Part shown: one piece after another, positions 8,646 to 18,142 of the stretch
Numbering within the stretch: position 1 is the first letter of the stretch
Layout: each line of letters starts with the position of its first letter
Source of the DNA: Anaerolineales bacterium
GTDB lineage: Bacteria > Chloroflexota > Anaerolineae > Anaerolineales > UBA11858
DNA length: 34,003 nucleotides
Direction of reading: 5' to 3'
Assembly: GCA_021108255.1 (NCBI GenBank)
Contig: JAIORG010000066.1
Span: 1-34,003, forward strand
The notes under the pieces: generated by a model
Told to the model about the DNA's origin: nothing
Database searches by the model: none
Seen by the model: only the letters and a program-made list of their open reading frames with translations
Translations under genes and position numbers: made by a program

Positions 8646-9590
8646 ATGAAACCATTTCGCAAGAACGTGGCCCTGGCTGTTGATGGCGGTGGCATAAAAG
8701 GCGTCATTCCCTCCCGGGCAATTGCAGTCCTGGAGGATTACTTAAAACAACCAGCCTACAACATTTTCAGACTGCTGGCGGGAACTTCTACCGGATCCAT
8801 TATCTCTGCCGGTATTAGTACAGGGATGTTTGGTGATGAACTTCATGATTTGTACTGTGACTTTGGTCCAAAAATCTTCCGCAAGACCTGGCGGTCTGCC
8901 CTCTGGCCATTGACTCGATATCGCTATCCGCTGGATCCACTCCAGGAAGCTCTGGAAGAGTACCTGGGTGGGAAAACCATGGGAGATTTCTGGTGTTCCC
9001 GGCAGCCGACTGATCTTGTAATCACTGCTTTTGACCTGGTTAAGAATAAAACGCTTTTTATCAAACCGTTTAATAAATCAAAAGGCTACGACCAATGGAC
9101 GGTTGTGAAAGCAGTTCTCGCTTCCTCGTCAGTCCCCTCATATTTCCCGCCAGTGGAAAACCGGTATGTCGATGGGGGTGTAGGGTCTTATCATAATCCC
9201 TGTTATATCGCGGCCTATGAAGCCCAGTTTGTGCTGGGATGGGATCCGGCTGAGACTACCCTGATCAGTCTTGGGACGGGGCGGGAACCCCATTCCCTTG
9301 AACCGGAACAAATAAAACGCTTTTGGCCCTGGCATTGGATCAGCCCGGTTTTGGGCGCCTTTCAGCAGTCCTCTGATGATCAGCAGGTCCACCTGGTAGA
9401 GACTTTCTTTAATGAGTTGGATTTTCGGCGTTTCCAAGTGGATTTACAAGGATCTTATCCAATGGATGAACCGGAGAAGATCCCGGAGCTGACGGCTTAT
9501 GGTGACCTGCTGGGGGAGATGATACTCAATGACCAGGTGGATCAAGCCATGCGGATTCAGCCGAAAAAAGCGCCGAAGCCTGATCTGTAA
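8646..9590 (+). CDS. patatin-like phospholipase
   Basis: VDGGGIKGVIPSRAI oxyanion loop, AGTSTGSIISAG nucleophile elbow (GxSxG), RYVDGGVG catalytic Asp motif. Confidence 0.92.
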   Translation: MKPFRKNVALAVDGGGIKGVIPSRAIAVLEDYLKQPAYNIFRLLAGTSTGSIISAGISTGMFGDELHDLYCDFGPKIFRKTWRSALWPLTRYRYPLDPLQEALEEYLGGKTMGDFWCSRQPTDLVITAFDLVKNKTLFIKPFNKSKGYDQWTVVKAVLASSSVPSYFPPVENRYVDGGVGSYHNPCYIAAYEAQFVLGWDPAETTLISLGTGREPHSLEPEQIKRFWPWHWISPVLGAFQQSSDDQQVHLVETFFNELDFRRFQVDLQGSYPMDEPEKIPELTAYGDLLGEMILNDQVDQAMRIQPKKAPKPDL

Positions 9591-9710
9591 TTGAAATCCC
9601 TTTGGGGGTAGAATTTCCGAGTGAAGGAAATGTCCTGATGAAGAAAGTATATTGCTAAAGATGGACAACTAGTATTAGCAGGTTAGTTTTATTTGCTGAA
9701 TATTTAAAAT

Positions 9711-10994
9711 ATGTATTGGAAAAATAAAATCGGGAAGTTATTCTTTAGTTTATTTATTATCGTCATTGGAATTCTGCCAGTTCGTGGTTCGGAGGTAGAT
9801 CTTTCTCAACAGCTGGAGCAAATTCGATCTTATTCCCGTCCCTATGAATTTGATTATGCCTCCTGGATTGTTTCTGCCCTGGGACAAAAACTGACCCAGT
9901 CAAGCCTGAAAGTATACCGGTATACACCCGCGGGGGAAGAGCGACAGATTGTTCTGGACTACCTGGACTTAAGAAACCAGATCAACCAATCGCAGAATAT
10001 TTTAATTAGTGTTTTATCTGATCCTCAATTAGAAAACAGGGATCAGGCTTCTGCTGAGATCAAAAAAGAACTGGAGGAAATGCGTTCCCGGCGGGAAGAT
10101 ACAGCCCCCTTTGTGGAACAGATTATTCAGAGTCAGATGAATCACGCACTGGTAAATTTAGGAATGTCAGCGGGAGGACAGCTGGTCCCGCCAGTTCTCT
10201 ATCGGTCTGAACCTGATTCGTACGCCCTGATTGTCTCTCCCCGGGATGAGATCCAGCAGGCAGCCAATCTGATGCTGATCCGCAACCTCACCCTGGAGCA
10301 AATCATCCACCTGGAAGAAATCATTGAAAGGGAATTAAATCTGTCAGCGCTGGTGGTAGGCATCGGCGGCGTAGGGTTATATCCTTCCATGGTTATCGAG
10401 ACCGGAAATCTGGATTGGTTAATTCATGTCATCGGCCATGAATGGACCCACAATTTCCTCACAATCCGCCCCCTGGGAGCTAATTATTTCACCAGCCCGG
10501 AACTGACTACGATCAACGAAACTATCGCGGATCTTTCGGCGGACGAAATTCAAAGGGAAACTTTCCTGCTCTACTACCCGGAATTTTTACCAGCGGAATC
10601 CGTCGCAGAGGAACCTGAAGAAACTCCGCCCCCAGATCCAATTCCTGCAGGAGATGTTTTTGATTTTCGGGCGGAGATGCATATTACCCGGTTGGAAGTT
10701 GACCGCCTCCTTGCAGAAGGAGATATAAATAAAGCGGAAGACTATATGGAAACTCGCAGGCTTTTTTTTCTGGAAAACGGTTATTTGATCAGGAGATTAA
10801 ACCAGGCCTATTTTGCTTTTCACGGTTCTTATGCTGCTGCCCCCGGCGGTGCGGCGGATGCGGAAGGAGCGGATTTGGGCAGCCAACTGCGGGAGCTGAA
10901 GACAAACGCATCATCCTATGCAGCGTTTATGCATGAGGTCGCCTGGAAATGGCGGCTGGATCAATTCCAGAGACTTTTTGAGGAAAATAATTGA
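9711..10994 (+). CDS. secreted/membrane-anchored putative zinc metallopeptidase
   Basis: N-terminal signal/TM (LFFSLFIIVIGILPVRG), IGHEWTHNFL (HExxH), downstream INETIADLSADEI gluzincin-like Glu. Confidence 0.6.
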   Translation: MYWKNKIGKLFFSLFIIVIGILPVRGSEVDLSQQLEQIRSYSRPYEFDYASWIVSALGQKLTQSSLKVYRYTPAGEERQIVLDYLDLRNQINQSQNILISVLSDPQLENRDQASAEIKKELEEMRSRREDTAPFVEQIIQSQMNHALVNLGMSAGGQLVPPVLYRSEPDSYALIVSPRDEIQQAANLMLIRNLTLEQIIHLEEIIERELNLSALVVGIGGVGLYPSMVIETGNLDWLIHVIGHEWTHNFLTIRPLGANYFTSPELTTINETIADLSADEIQRETFLLYYPEFLPAESVAEEPEETPPPDPIPAGDVFDFRAEMHITRLEVDRLLAEGDINKAEDYMETRRLFFLENGYLIRRLNQAYFAFHGSYAAAPGGAADAEGADLGSQLRELKTNASSYAAFMHEVAWKWRLDQFQRLFEENN

Positions 10995-11093
10995 ATAAAT
11001 GATGATTTTAAGAATGATATTAGAAATGAAAATATGTCATCTAGGGGCAATATTATTGGTACAATGTTGGAATAGTTTATCAGAGGAGATTTT

Positions 11094-12344
11094 GTGAAAA
11101 ACAAAAAATATTTCTTATTAGTGATGATATTGGTGTTATTAGCGGCGGCTTGTTCCACTGCTGATGAACCAGAAGTAGTGCTACCGACGCCGACAGAGTT
11201 GATTGAAACCATCGAAACAGAGGTGGTTGCAGTAGATCCAACCTGTCAGCCAAACCTTCCCCCGCCGCAACCAAGCGCCCAGGATTTGGCAAATTACTCA
11301 CCTGATCCGGATAGTGATTGGATCATAGGTCCGGAAGATGCCCGGATCACGATTGTTGAATATGCTGATTTCCAATGTCCATTCTGCTCAGAAGCTTCCA
11401 ACATTCTAAAAGACATCCAGGAGAAGTATTCTGAGGATGTGCGGATTGTCTACCGGCATTTTCCACTTGTGAGCATTCATGACAAAGCCACTTTGGCTGC
11501 CCAGGCTGCAGAAGCAGCTGGCCTGCAGGGAGCGGATGCGTTTTGGTCTATGCATGACATGCTGTATGATACCCAGACAGCATGGTCTATGTTCACTGTA
11601 GAAGAATTTGGCAGCTGGCTGGTGGATCAAGCCGCAATATTAGAATTGGATTCTGAGCAGTTTGAGCTTGATTTGTTCAGCGAAACGATTGTGACCGAGG
11701 CGGAAGCCACCTGGATTGACGGCCAGGAAATGGGCCTTCAGGGCACCCCCGCAATAAAAATCAACAGTCTGTACGACGCCCAGGCAGACCCCCAAATGTT
11801 AACCGCAATCGTGGAAATGATTAAACTTGAAGAGAAGCAATTTTCTGAATGCCCTCCAATGACTGTGGATGCAGGAACCACCTATCAGGCCACTATTGAA
11901 ACTGAAGGCGGAGATATCGTGATTGAACTGTTTCCGGATGCCGCTCCTTTGGCTGTGAACAGCTTCATATTTCTGGTAGAAAATGATTGGTTTGACGGGG
12001 TTGTTTTCCACCGCGTTATACCCGATTTTGTCGCCCAAACTGGAGATCCTTCCGGTACCGGTTATGGTAACCCGGGATATTCTTTCAGCAATGAGGTTGC
12101 TGGGGACCTGGTATTTGACCGGGCTGGATTAGTTGCCATGGCGAATTCTGGTCCAGACACCAATGGCAGCCAATTCTTCATTACTTATGACGCAACGCCC
12201 AATTTAAACGGGGGCTATACAATATTCGGTGAAGTAATTGAAGGAATGGATGTAGTAGATGGATTAACTCCCCGGGATCCTCAACAAGCTGGGGATATTC
12301 CTCTTGGAGATTTGATTTTAAATATCACAATTGATGAAAAATAA
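11094..12344 (+). CDS. lipoprotein fusing a DsbA-like thioredoxin domain and a cyclophilin-type peptidyl-prolyl isomerase
   Basis: Lipobox-like LLAAAC; YADFQCPFCSEASNIL (CPFC, DsbA/Thioredoxin_4); C-terminal GGDIVIELFPDAAPLAVNSF…FHRVIPDFVAQTGDPSGTGYGNPGYSF…MANSGPDTNGSQFFIT cyclophilin. Confidence 0.93.
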   Translation: MKNKKYFLLVMILVLLAAACSTADEPEVVLPTPTELIETIETEVVAVDPTCQPNLPPPQPSAQDLANYSPDPDSDWIIGPEDARITIVEYADFQCPFCSEASNILKDIQEKYSEDVRIVYRHFPLVSIHDKATLAAQAAEAAGLQGADAFWSMHDMLYDTQTAWSMFTVEEFGSWLVDQAAILELDSEQFELDLFSETIVTEAEATWIDGQEMGLQGTPAIKINSLYDAQADPQMLTAIVEMIKLEEKQFSECPPMTVDAGTTYQATIETEGGDIVIELFPDAAPLAVNSFIFLVENDWFDGVVFHRVIPDFVAQTGDPSGTGYGNPGYSFSNEVAGDLVFDRAGLVAMANSGPDTNGSQFFITYDATPNLNGGYTIFGEVIEGMDVVDGLTPRDPQQAGDIPLGDLILNITIDEK

Positions 12345-12386
12345 GCTTTACGCAAGCTGGGGCCTGATGACTCAGAACGAGATTAA

Positions 12387-13616
12387 TTGATGAATCAGGT
12401 CCCTCAACGAAAGAAGTTTGATTGGCTGACAGCAGGCCAGTTTGGTTTCAGCCTGCTCGCCAGCCTGCTGTTGATAGGGTCATCCCTGGTGGGAATATTG
12501 GTGATGTCCCTGGGCGGTTCACTCGCTGGTCTGGCTGTTACTGAAAATCAACTGGGATCCGCGTTATTATTTTCTGCAGGGTTGGGTTTTGCGGGATTTT
12601 TAATGATCCCTTCAATTTATTTTTCCGGCCGGCGTTTATTTGGAAAACCTCCCCGCACGAGTAAAATCTGGCAGAGATCTGGTTGGCTCATTTTTTCAGT
12701 GCCGATTCTCATTTATCTGGGCCATATTTCCCAGGCTAATTCTTCCTGGGGTAATTTCATCCTCCCCTTTATCCATATTCTTACCAATGGCGCAGCTATC
12801 TTCTGGTTGTTAAACCGGGTGAAGAGAAAATTGCCGGGAGAAAGCGCCCAGCGATTTTGGGGTGTATTTGGCAGCGGACTCACCTTTGCTCCACTGATTT
12901 CTCTTGTTGTAGAAATCCTGATTCTTGTTCTTCTGGGGATATTATGGTGGATGCTATTACAGAATCAACCCGGCCAGAAGCAGGAGTTCCTCAATCTTAT
13001 CAATCGTTTGCAGCAATCTTCGGTTACCCCTGCCATCTTGGAAAGTTCAATTAGTAGATTGTTGGAAAGCCCTGGAGTCGTAGGCGTTATTTTTGTTTAC
13101 ATAGCAGTGATAATCCCACTGGTCGAGGAGTTGATTAAACCGATCGCGGTTTGGTTCCTGTTGGGTCGAAACCTGAGTCCAAGGGAGGGATTTCTGCTTG
13201 GAGCGGTTGCTGGTGCCGGATATGCACTGTTCGAGAATTTGACCATTGCAGCTGATGCCGGTATCTGGACATTTGTGGTTATTTCCAGGCTCGGAACTGC
13301 AGCAATTCACATCCTGACAACCGCGTTGGTAGGATGGGGGCTTGCCTCCGCCAGTACAGAAAAACGTTATGCCCGATTATTGATGTCCGTAATTGCCTCT
13401 GTTTCGCTGCATGGAGTTTGGAATGGGTTAAATATTCTAACTGCGCTGGCTGAAATTTCCTCTTTCCAGCCCACTCTGGGATCATTTGGCACTTACTTTG
13501 CCAGTTATGCGCCTGTGGGTTTGGTGATTTTAGCCCTGGGAGCTTTACTGGGTTTGTTCTGGGCTAATTCTCGTTTTCAACGTGCTATAATGTCGCAGGT
13601 TAATCAAGACAAGTGA
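12387..13616 (+). CDS. PrsW family intramembrane metalloprotease
   Basis: VEELIKPIAVWFLL (EExxK), GAGYALFENL, and SLHGVWNGLN motifs in a polytopic protein. Confidence 0.88.
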   Translation: MMNQVPQRKKFDWLTAGQFGFSLLASLLLIGSSLVGILVMSLGGSLAGLAVTENQLGSALLFSAGLGFAGFLMIPSIYFSGRRLFGKPPRTSKIWQRSGWLIFSVPILIYLGHISQANSSWGNFILPFIHILTNGAAIFWLLNRVKRKLPGESAQRFWGVFGSGLTFAPLISLVVEILILVLLGILWWMLLQNQPGQKQEFLNLINRLQQSSVTPAILESSISRLLESPGVVGVIFVYIAVIIPLVEELIKPIAVWFLLGRNLSPREGFLLGAVAGAGYALFENLTIAADAGIWTFVVISRLGTAAIHILTTALVGWGLASASTEKRYARLLMSVIASVSLHGVWNGLNILTALAEISSFQPTLGSFGTYFASYAPVGLVILALGALLGLFWANSRFQRAIMSQVNQDK

Positions 13617-13622
13617 GGTGTA

Positions 13623-14279
13623 ATGGAAGTAATTAAGTTCTTAATCGATTTTGTGCTGCATATGGATGTATATCTAAATGACATCATCGCCAATTACGGA
13701 GTCTGGACATACGGCATTTTATTCTTCATTATTTTTTTAGAAACGGGATTTGTGATCACTCCCTTTCTCCCGGGAGATTCTCTGCTGTTTGCGGCAGGCA
13801 CCTTTGCTGCGCTGGGTTCACTGAATCCGATCTACTTGTTTCTGTTGTTAAGTGTTGCCGCTGTGATCGGCGACACCGTTAATTATTCCATCGGCCATTA
13901 TATTGGTCCTAAAGCCTTTAGCGGGGAAATTAAATTTCTAAAAAAGGATCATTTAGACAAGACCCAGGAATTTTACGATAAGCATGGTGGAAAAACTATC
14001 ATCCTGGCCCGCTTTATTCCCATCATCCGCACCTTTGCTCCCTTTGTGGCGGGTATTGGAACGATGAAATACAGCAAATTCATTCTGTACAATGTGGTTG
14101 GCGGCATCTCCTGGGTGGCGATTTTCATCTCACTGGGATACTTCTTTGGGAATATCCCCGTTGTTGCTAAGAATTTTGAGCTGGTGATCTTTGCGATTAT
14201 CTTCATCTCCTTCATCCCACCGGTTTTGGAATTCATTAAAGCCCGCAAGGAAATGAAAGAAAACAAGGCAGAAGTTTAG
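13623..14279 (+). CDS. DedA family membrane protein
   Basis: ETGFVITPFLPGDSLLFAAG, GDTVNYSIGHYIG, LARFIPIIRTFAPFVAGIGTMKY. Confidence 0.95.
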   Translation: MEVIKFLIDFVLHMDVYLNDIIANYGVWTYGILFFIIFLETGFVITPFLPGDSLLFAAGTFAALGSLNPIYLFLLLSVAAVIGDTVNYSIGHYIGPKAFSGEIKFLKKDHLDKTQEFYDKHGGKTIILARFIPIIRTFAPFVAGIGTMKYSKFILYNVVGGISWVAIFISLGYFFGNIPVVAKNFELVIFAIIFISFIPPVLEFIKARKEMKENKAEV

Positions 14280-14304
14280 AGATCAAAAAGTTCTGGATAA
14301 TACG

Positions 14305-14332
14305 AAAACCGCCCGGGTGGGCGGTTTTTTTT
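14305..14332 (+). terminator. intrinsic terminator after the DedA gene
   Basis: AAAACCGCCC-GGGT-GGGCGGTTTTTTTT; 10-bp perfect stem with T-run. Confidence 0.93.
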
Positions 14333-14464
14333 CAAAATGGTTAATCAGCTCAAAAAGGCAGTCTGTCAATATGACTTAGGGGCCAAGCCGAGCAGTATTT
14401 GGTGATCGATTTATAGTAGGCAACCGAGGTTCCAGATATTACTCTTGAAATGGACTGGAACTTG

Positions 14465-15772
14465 CTAAATCTCTGAGTATTGCCTAACAGATAAAAGCCA
14501 TTCATAAAGAGGCATAACATCCACTATAGTGCCCTCTGTTGTTATGGTTTCTTTGTCTGCCAGAGTGACAATTTGAAATCGATGTTGTTCTTTCTTTTCT
14601 TCGGAGAGTTCTACTAAAGAGCGAAGTTCTCGCAGCCTGGTTTCCTCATCGCTCAAGTCCTGACTGACCTGAATGGCCAGTTGTTGCGAAGGAACGAAAA
14701 AGTCAACCTCATGATTTTGCTTTGTTTTGTAATAGTAAACATCCTGGTATTGTCTTCGCAAATGGAGAAAAACAAGATTCTCCATTAAATTTCCAATATT
14801 CTTTGAAAATGAGAATCCAACTGAGTTCAGCATGCCAGTATCAACGCTGAATACTTTTTTGGCAGCTATTTGCTGTTCTTTGACTGAGTAGGCATACTTG
14901 TTGATCGTAAAAAATAACCAGGCATCTTCCAAGTAACTAATATATTTCTTCACTGTGTTAGCGCTGCCCAGTTTGAGGTTTGTTTTAAGTTTGTTATAGG
15001 AAATCTCAGAAGCTGGGTTGCTAACTAAATAGAAAGCCAGTTCCTGGAGGCTCCTTACATTTTCAATTCCATAACGAGCTGCGATATCCCTGTAAAGGAC
15101 ATCGTTGTACAGGGTTTTGAGTATATCTAACTTGGGATACTTTAAAGCATCAGGTATACCACCATTGACTAAGTACTCTCGTGAATGCTTCAATAAGGCT
15201 CCCCTTTCGCGAGTGGTTAGGACCGATGTCTTTGGTGATTCAACGCCGTGAAACGCTATATATTCCCTAAATGAAAATGGAAATAGCTCATAGCGAAGAG
15301 ATCTGCCGGTAAGCTTTGTTCCCAGCTCCTGCCCCAATAGGGAAGAGTTGGACCCAGTGATGATGAACTGATACCCCTGGTCGTGAAGCCGGCGGACAAA
15401 ACGTTCCCATTCTGGAACATTTTGAATTTCATCAAACAAGAATATCTTTCTGTCACCAAATAAACTAATTAAGGCTTCATGGAGACGGTCAAATTGATCC
15501 GCTGTAAAATTCAGCAGGCGTTCATCTTCAAAGTTGACAAAGAAGTAGTTATCAGCCAGTTGATTGTGGGCGATTTGGGCCAGCAGTGTAGACTTGCCGA
15601 CTCTTCGGAGACCGGTGATGACCAATGTTTTTGGTGAGGCTAACCCCGCAATAATCTCTGGGAGGATTTCCCGCGGGGTTCCTAAATCAATATTGGAAAA
15701 GGTTTCATGTTGTTCCTTGAGAACGGAACTCAATCGCTCTAAGGGTAGGTTCTGGAAGGTCTGATTATTCAT
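14465..15772 (-). CDS. AAA_14/DUF4143 family ATP-binding protein
   Basis: VITGLRRVGKSTLLAQIA (Walker A), KIFLFDEIQNVPEWERFVRRLHDQG, ITGSNSSLLGQELGTKLTGRSLRYELFPFSFREY; C-terminal DUF4143-like nuclease-fold region (YYYKTKQNHEVDFFV). Confidence 0.92.
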   Translation of the reverse strand: MNNQTFQNLPLERLSSVLKEQHETFSNIDLGTPREILPEIIAGLASPKTLVITGLRRVGKSTLLAQIAHNQLADNYFFVNFEDERLLNFTADQFDRLHEALISLFGDRKIFLFDEIQNVPEWERFVRRLHDQGYQFIITGSNSSLLGQELGTKLTGRSLRYELFPFSFREYIAFHGVESPKTSVLTTRERGALLKHSREYLVNGGIPDALKYPKLDILKTLYNDVLYRDIAARYGIENVRSLQELAFYLVSNPASEISYNKLKTNLKLGSANTVKKYISYLEDAWLFFTINKYAYSVKEQQIAAKKVFSVDTGMLNSVGFSFSKNIGNLMENLVFLHLRRQYQDVYYYKTKQNHEVDFFVPSQQLAIQVSQDLSDEETRLRELRSLVELSEEKKEQHRFQIVTLADKETITTEGTIVDVMPLYEWLLSVRQYSEI

Positions 15773-15781
15773 GATACCTGA

Positions 15782-15810
15782 ATTCTAACTGAAATTGTTT
15801 TCACTGTCAA
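15782..15810 (-). promoter_or_regulatory. sigma70-type promoter for the AAA_14/DUF4143 gene
   Basis: Minus strand TTGACA (15810-15805), exactly 17 nt, TAGAAT (15787-15782), 9 nt from there to the ATG. Confidence 0.75.
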
Positions 15811-15821
15811 TGAAAACAATT
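15793..15821. promoter_or_regulatory. perfect 11-bp palindrome centred on the -35 box (putative operator)
   Basis: AATTGTTTTCA-CTGTCAA-TGAAAACAATT. Confidence 0.75.
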
Positions 15822-15831
15822 AGGCAAAAGA

Positions 15832-15848
15832 TTTCACTGAGAATGAAA
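15832..15848. promoter_or_regulatory. second, weaker operator-like copy
   Basis: TTTCA-CTGAGAA-TGAAA: same half-site, same 7-nt spacer, centre 33 bp from the first palindrome. Confidence 0.55.
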
Positions 15849-15924
15849 ACTATTTGTTCAAGGCTGGTTGAAAAATTGGTTTTAAGATGCTTTTCCAGGA
15901 CAGAATTTGGGGTTTTGGTGCAGT

Positions 15925-16143
15925 TTACATAGATTCCATAGTGATTGGAGGGGCAATTTCATCCATGATGGCAGTAGCTTTTTCCTGTACACCAGTAACT
16001 TTATGACCATAGATGTCCAATGTGACACTGGATTTGCTGGGACCCAAACGTTTTGATACTGTCAGGATATCGCCCCTATTTCTTTTCAAGAAATCAATCT
16101 TGAATAAACATATCCGTGTAGGTTGTAAGCCTTTATCCGCCAA
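15925..16143 (-). pseudogene. C-terminal relic of a tyrosine recombinase/phage integrase
   Basis: TVSKRLGPSKSSVTLDIYGHKVTGVQEKATAIMDEI aligns by eye with integrase C-termini (VSERLGHSSVSITLDIYSHVLPGMQEEAA); HxxR box region absent or degenerate; N-terminal domain missing. Confidence 0.6.
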
Positions 16144-16485
16144 GCCGCAGGCTGCACATGCTTTTCGAATCCTGCCGGCCCACTCTTGCTCTAGATTTAT
16201 CCCAAAAACATACCCAAAACATATACCATACTGGATTTGAAAATATATGCCACAGGTTACAGGTTTGAATCAGTACGGGTCTGACGATGAACATATTGAG
16301 GGCATGTCAGCAGGTCAAATCAACCTGGAGTTTAATGCAATATAAATTTGGACTATAATTGGTGCTGAGCAGCCATTATTCATCCTTTATATATCTAATA
16401 TTTGAGGCTTTCATATCATCAATTATTAGCTTTTTGATCCGGCTCAAGGTGTATCCTTCAAACAACTTATATACGTTCTCTCATC

Positions 16486-18093
16486 ATGAAGCTTAAAAAT
16501 AAACTTGCAAATAATTTAGTTTATCTCTATACGATCAGTTTAAGCCTAGTTCCTGCTGTTACCTTATATTGGAGCAGTGGTGTTCCTATCCAACATGCCT
16601 ACTTATCTTGGATCACTATTGCATTTATTATTGGGATTTTGGTCATTAGCATTAACTCCTTCACAAAAAGCAAACAAAAGGCGGGTGTGATTGTGGCTGC
16701 AATCTCAATCGCATTCTTCTATTTTGGAAATTTCCTTCAACTCATAATTTCCATTTCTATGACAGCGGGTATCATCCAAGAAAAATCAGTTTTAGAAAAT
16801 TCAATTGTGCTGCCAGTGGTTTTTTTCATCAGCTGGTCAATATTATGGATTGTGATCACCCGGATCATTATCCGGTCAGATTCATTAACACAAAAAAGTG
16901 ATTATTATCTAAGTGTTGTTTCAATAATCCTATTGGTTTTCATGGTAAGCGGGGTTGGATTGAAAATTGATGTTTCAAGCAAAAATAAAAAACTCATAGA
17001 GTCAATCTTATTGAATAATTCGGAACTAGATCCTTATGCGGGTATAGCTCTTACTAGCTATGATAATGAGAATTCCCCTGATATTTATTATTTAATATTC
17101 GATGGTTTTGCTGGACCTAACATATTATTGAAATATTATGATACGGATATTCTATATTTCATTCAACAGCTTGAAAAAAGAGGGGTATATGTAGCAAATG
17201 AGAGCAAATCAAATTACAGCATGACCATTAGCTCCCTTCCATCTTCATTAAATATGAATTATTGGGATGAACTTGCCAGAAATGAGATTAAGGATGTTGG
17301 TTGGATCCCAGTGATTCCATTATTACATGACAATCTAGTCTCAAATTATCTACACAATAGAGGATATGATCTAGTTACTTTCCCAAGCGGATTTTGGCCT
17401 ACAGAAGATTTCCAGACAGACATGAAAATAAGCCCTCTGATCAATCTGAATGAGTACCAGGAAAACTTACTATTGTATACTCCAGTTCCGCGAATCTTTC
17501 CAAGTATCTTATATGACAATCATCGAAATAGGATTAACTTTACATTGAATAGCCTGAAGAATATTACAAATGAGGAAAGACCGATTTTTGTATTTGCTCA
17601 TATCCTAACCCCACATCCACCCTTTATCTTTGATGGGGAGGGAAATCCAGTTCACCCTCAAAGGACATATAATCATTTTGATGCCGATGATTATCGAAAA
17701 TTAGGAGGTACTACTGCAGAGTATCAAGAAATGTATTCAGATCAGTTGAACTATATCTTTAGTGAAATTCTAGAAATGATCGATGGAATTCTATTAGAGT
17801 CCGAATCGCCTCCCATCTTAATTATTCAAGGTGACCATGGTCCTGGTTCGCTGGTTTCACAGTCGCACTTTGAAGAAAACAACCTAGATGAAAGATTCTC
17901 AATCATGAACGCATATTATTTTCCAGATAAAGACTATAGTTCACTTTACCCATCGATAACGCCAGTAAATACATTTAGAGTGATATTAAATAAATATTTC
18001 GAAGAAAATTTACCCTTATTACCAGACAAGAACTATTTTTCCATTCTTTATCATCCTTATGAGTTTATTGATGTGACAGAGATACTAAAATAG
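16486..18093 (+). CDS. membrane-anchored AlkP-superfamily (sulfatase/LTA-synthase-like) transferase or hydrolase
   Basis: N-terminal TM helices, then PDIYYLIFDGFAGPNILLKYY…SNYSMTISSLPSSLNM…FVFAHILTPHPPFIFD…ILIIQGDHGPG. Confidence 0.82.
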   Translation: MKLKNKLANNLVYLYTISLSLVPAVTLYWSSGVPIQHAYLSWITIAFIIGILVISINSFTKSKQKAGVIVAAISIAFFYFGNFLQLIISISMTAGIIQEKSVLENSIVLPVVFFISWSILWIVITRIIIRSDSLTQKSDYYLSVVSIILLVFMVSGVGLKIDVSSKNKKLIESILLNNSELDPYAGIALTSYDNENSPDIYYLIFDGFAGPNILLKYYDTDILYFIQQLEKRGVYVANESKSNYSMTISSLPSSLNMNYWDELARNEIKDVGWIPVIPLLHDNLVSNYLHNRGYDLVTFPSGFWPTEDFQTDMKISPLINLNEYQENLLLYTPVPRIFPSILYDNHRNRINFTLNSLKNITNEERPIFVFAHILTPHPPFIFDGEGNPVHPQRTYNHFDADDYRKLGGTTAEYQEMYSDQLNYIFSEILEMIDGILLESESPPILIIQGDHGPGSLVSQSHFEENNLDERFSIMNAYYFPDKDYSSLYPSITPVNTFRVILNKYFEENLPLLPDKNYFSILYHPYEFIDVTEILK

Positions 18094-18142
18094 AATAGTA
18101 GATTTTTTCATGAAATCATCTATAGATTAAAGGAGTTTAATT

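Noticed and set aside
13279-13485. Minus-strand ORF inside PrsW
   Set aside because: Antisense to conserved PrsW motifs; no independent coding evidence.
16245-16290. GGTTACAGGTTTGAATCAGTACGG, resembling a tRNA T-arm near the integrase relic
   Set aside because: No matching acceptor, D or anticodon arms could be assembled; not a tRNA or convincing att site.
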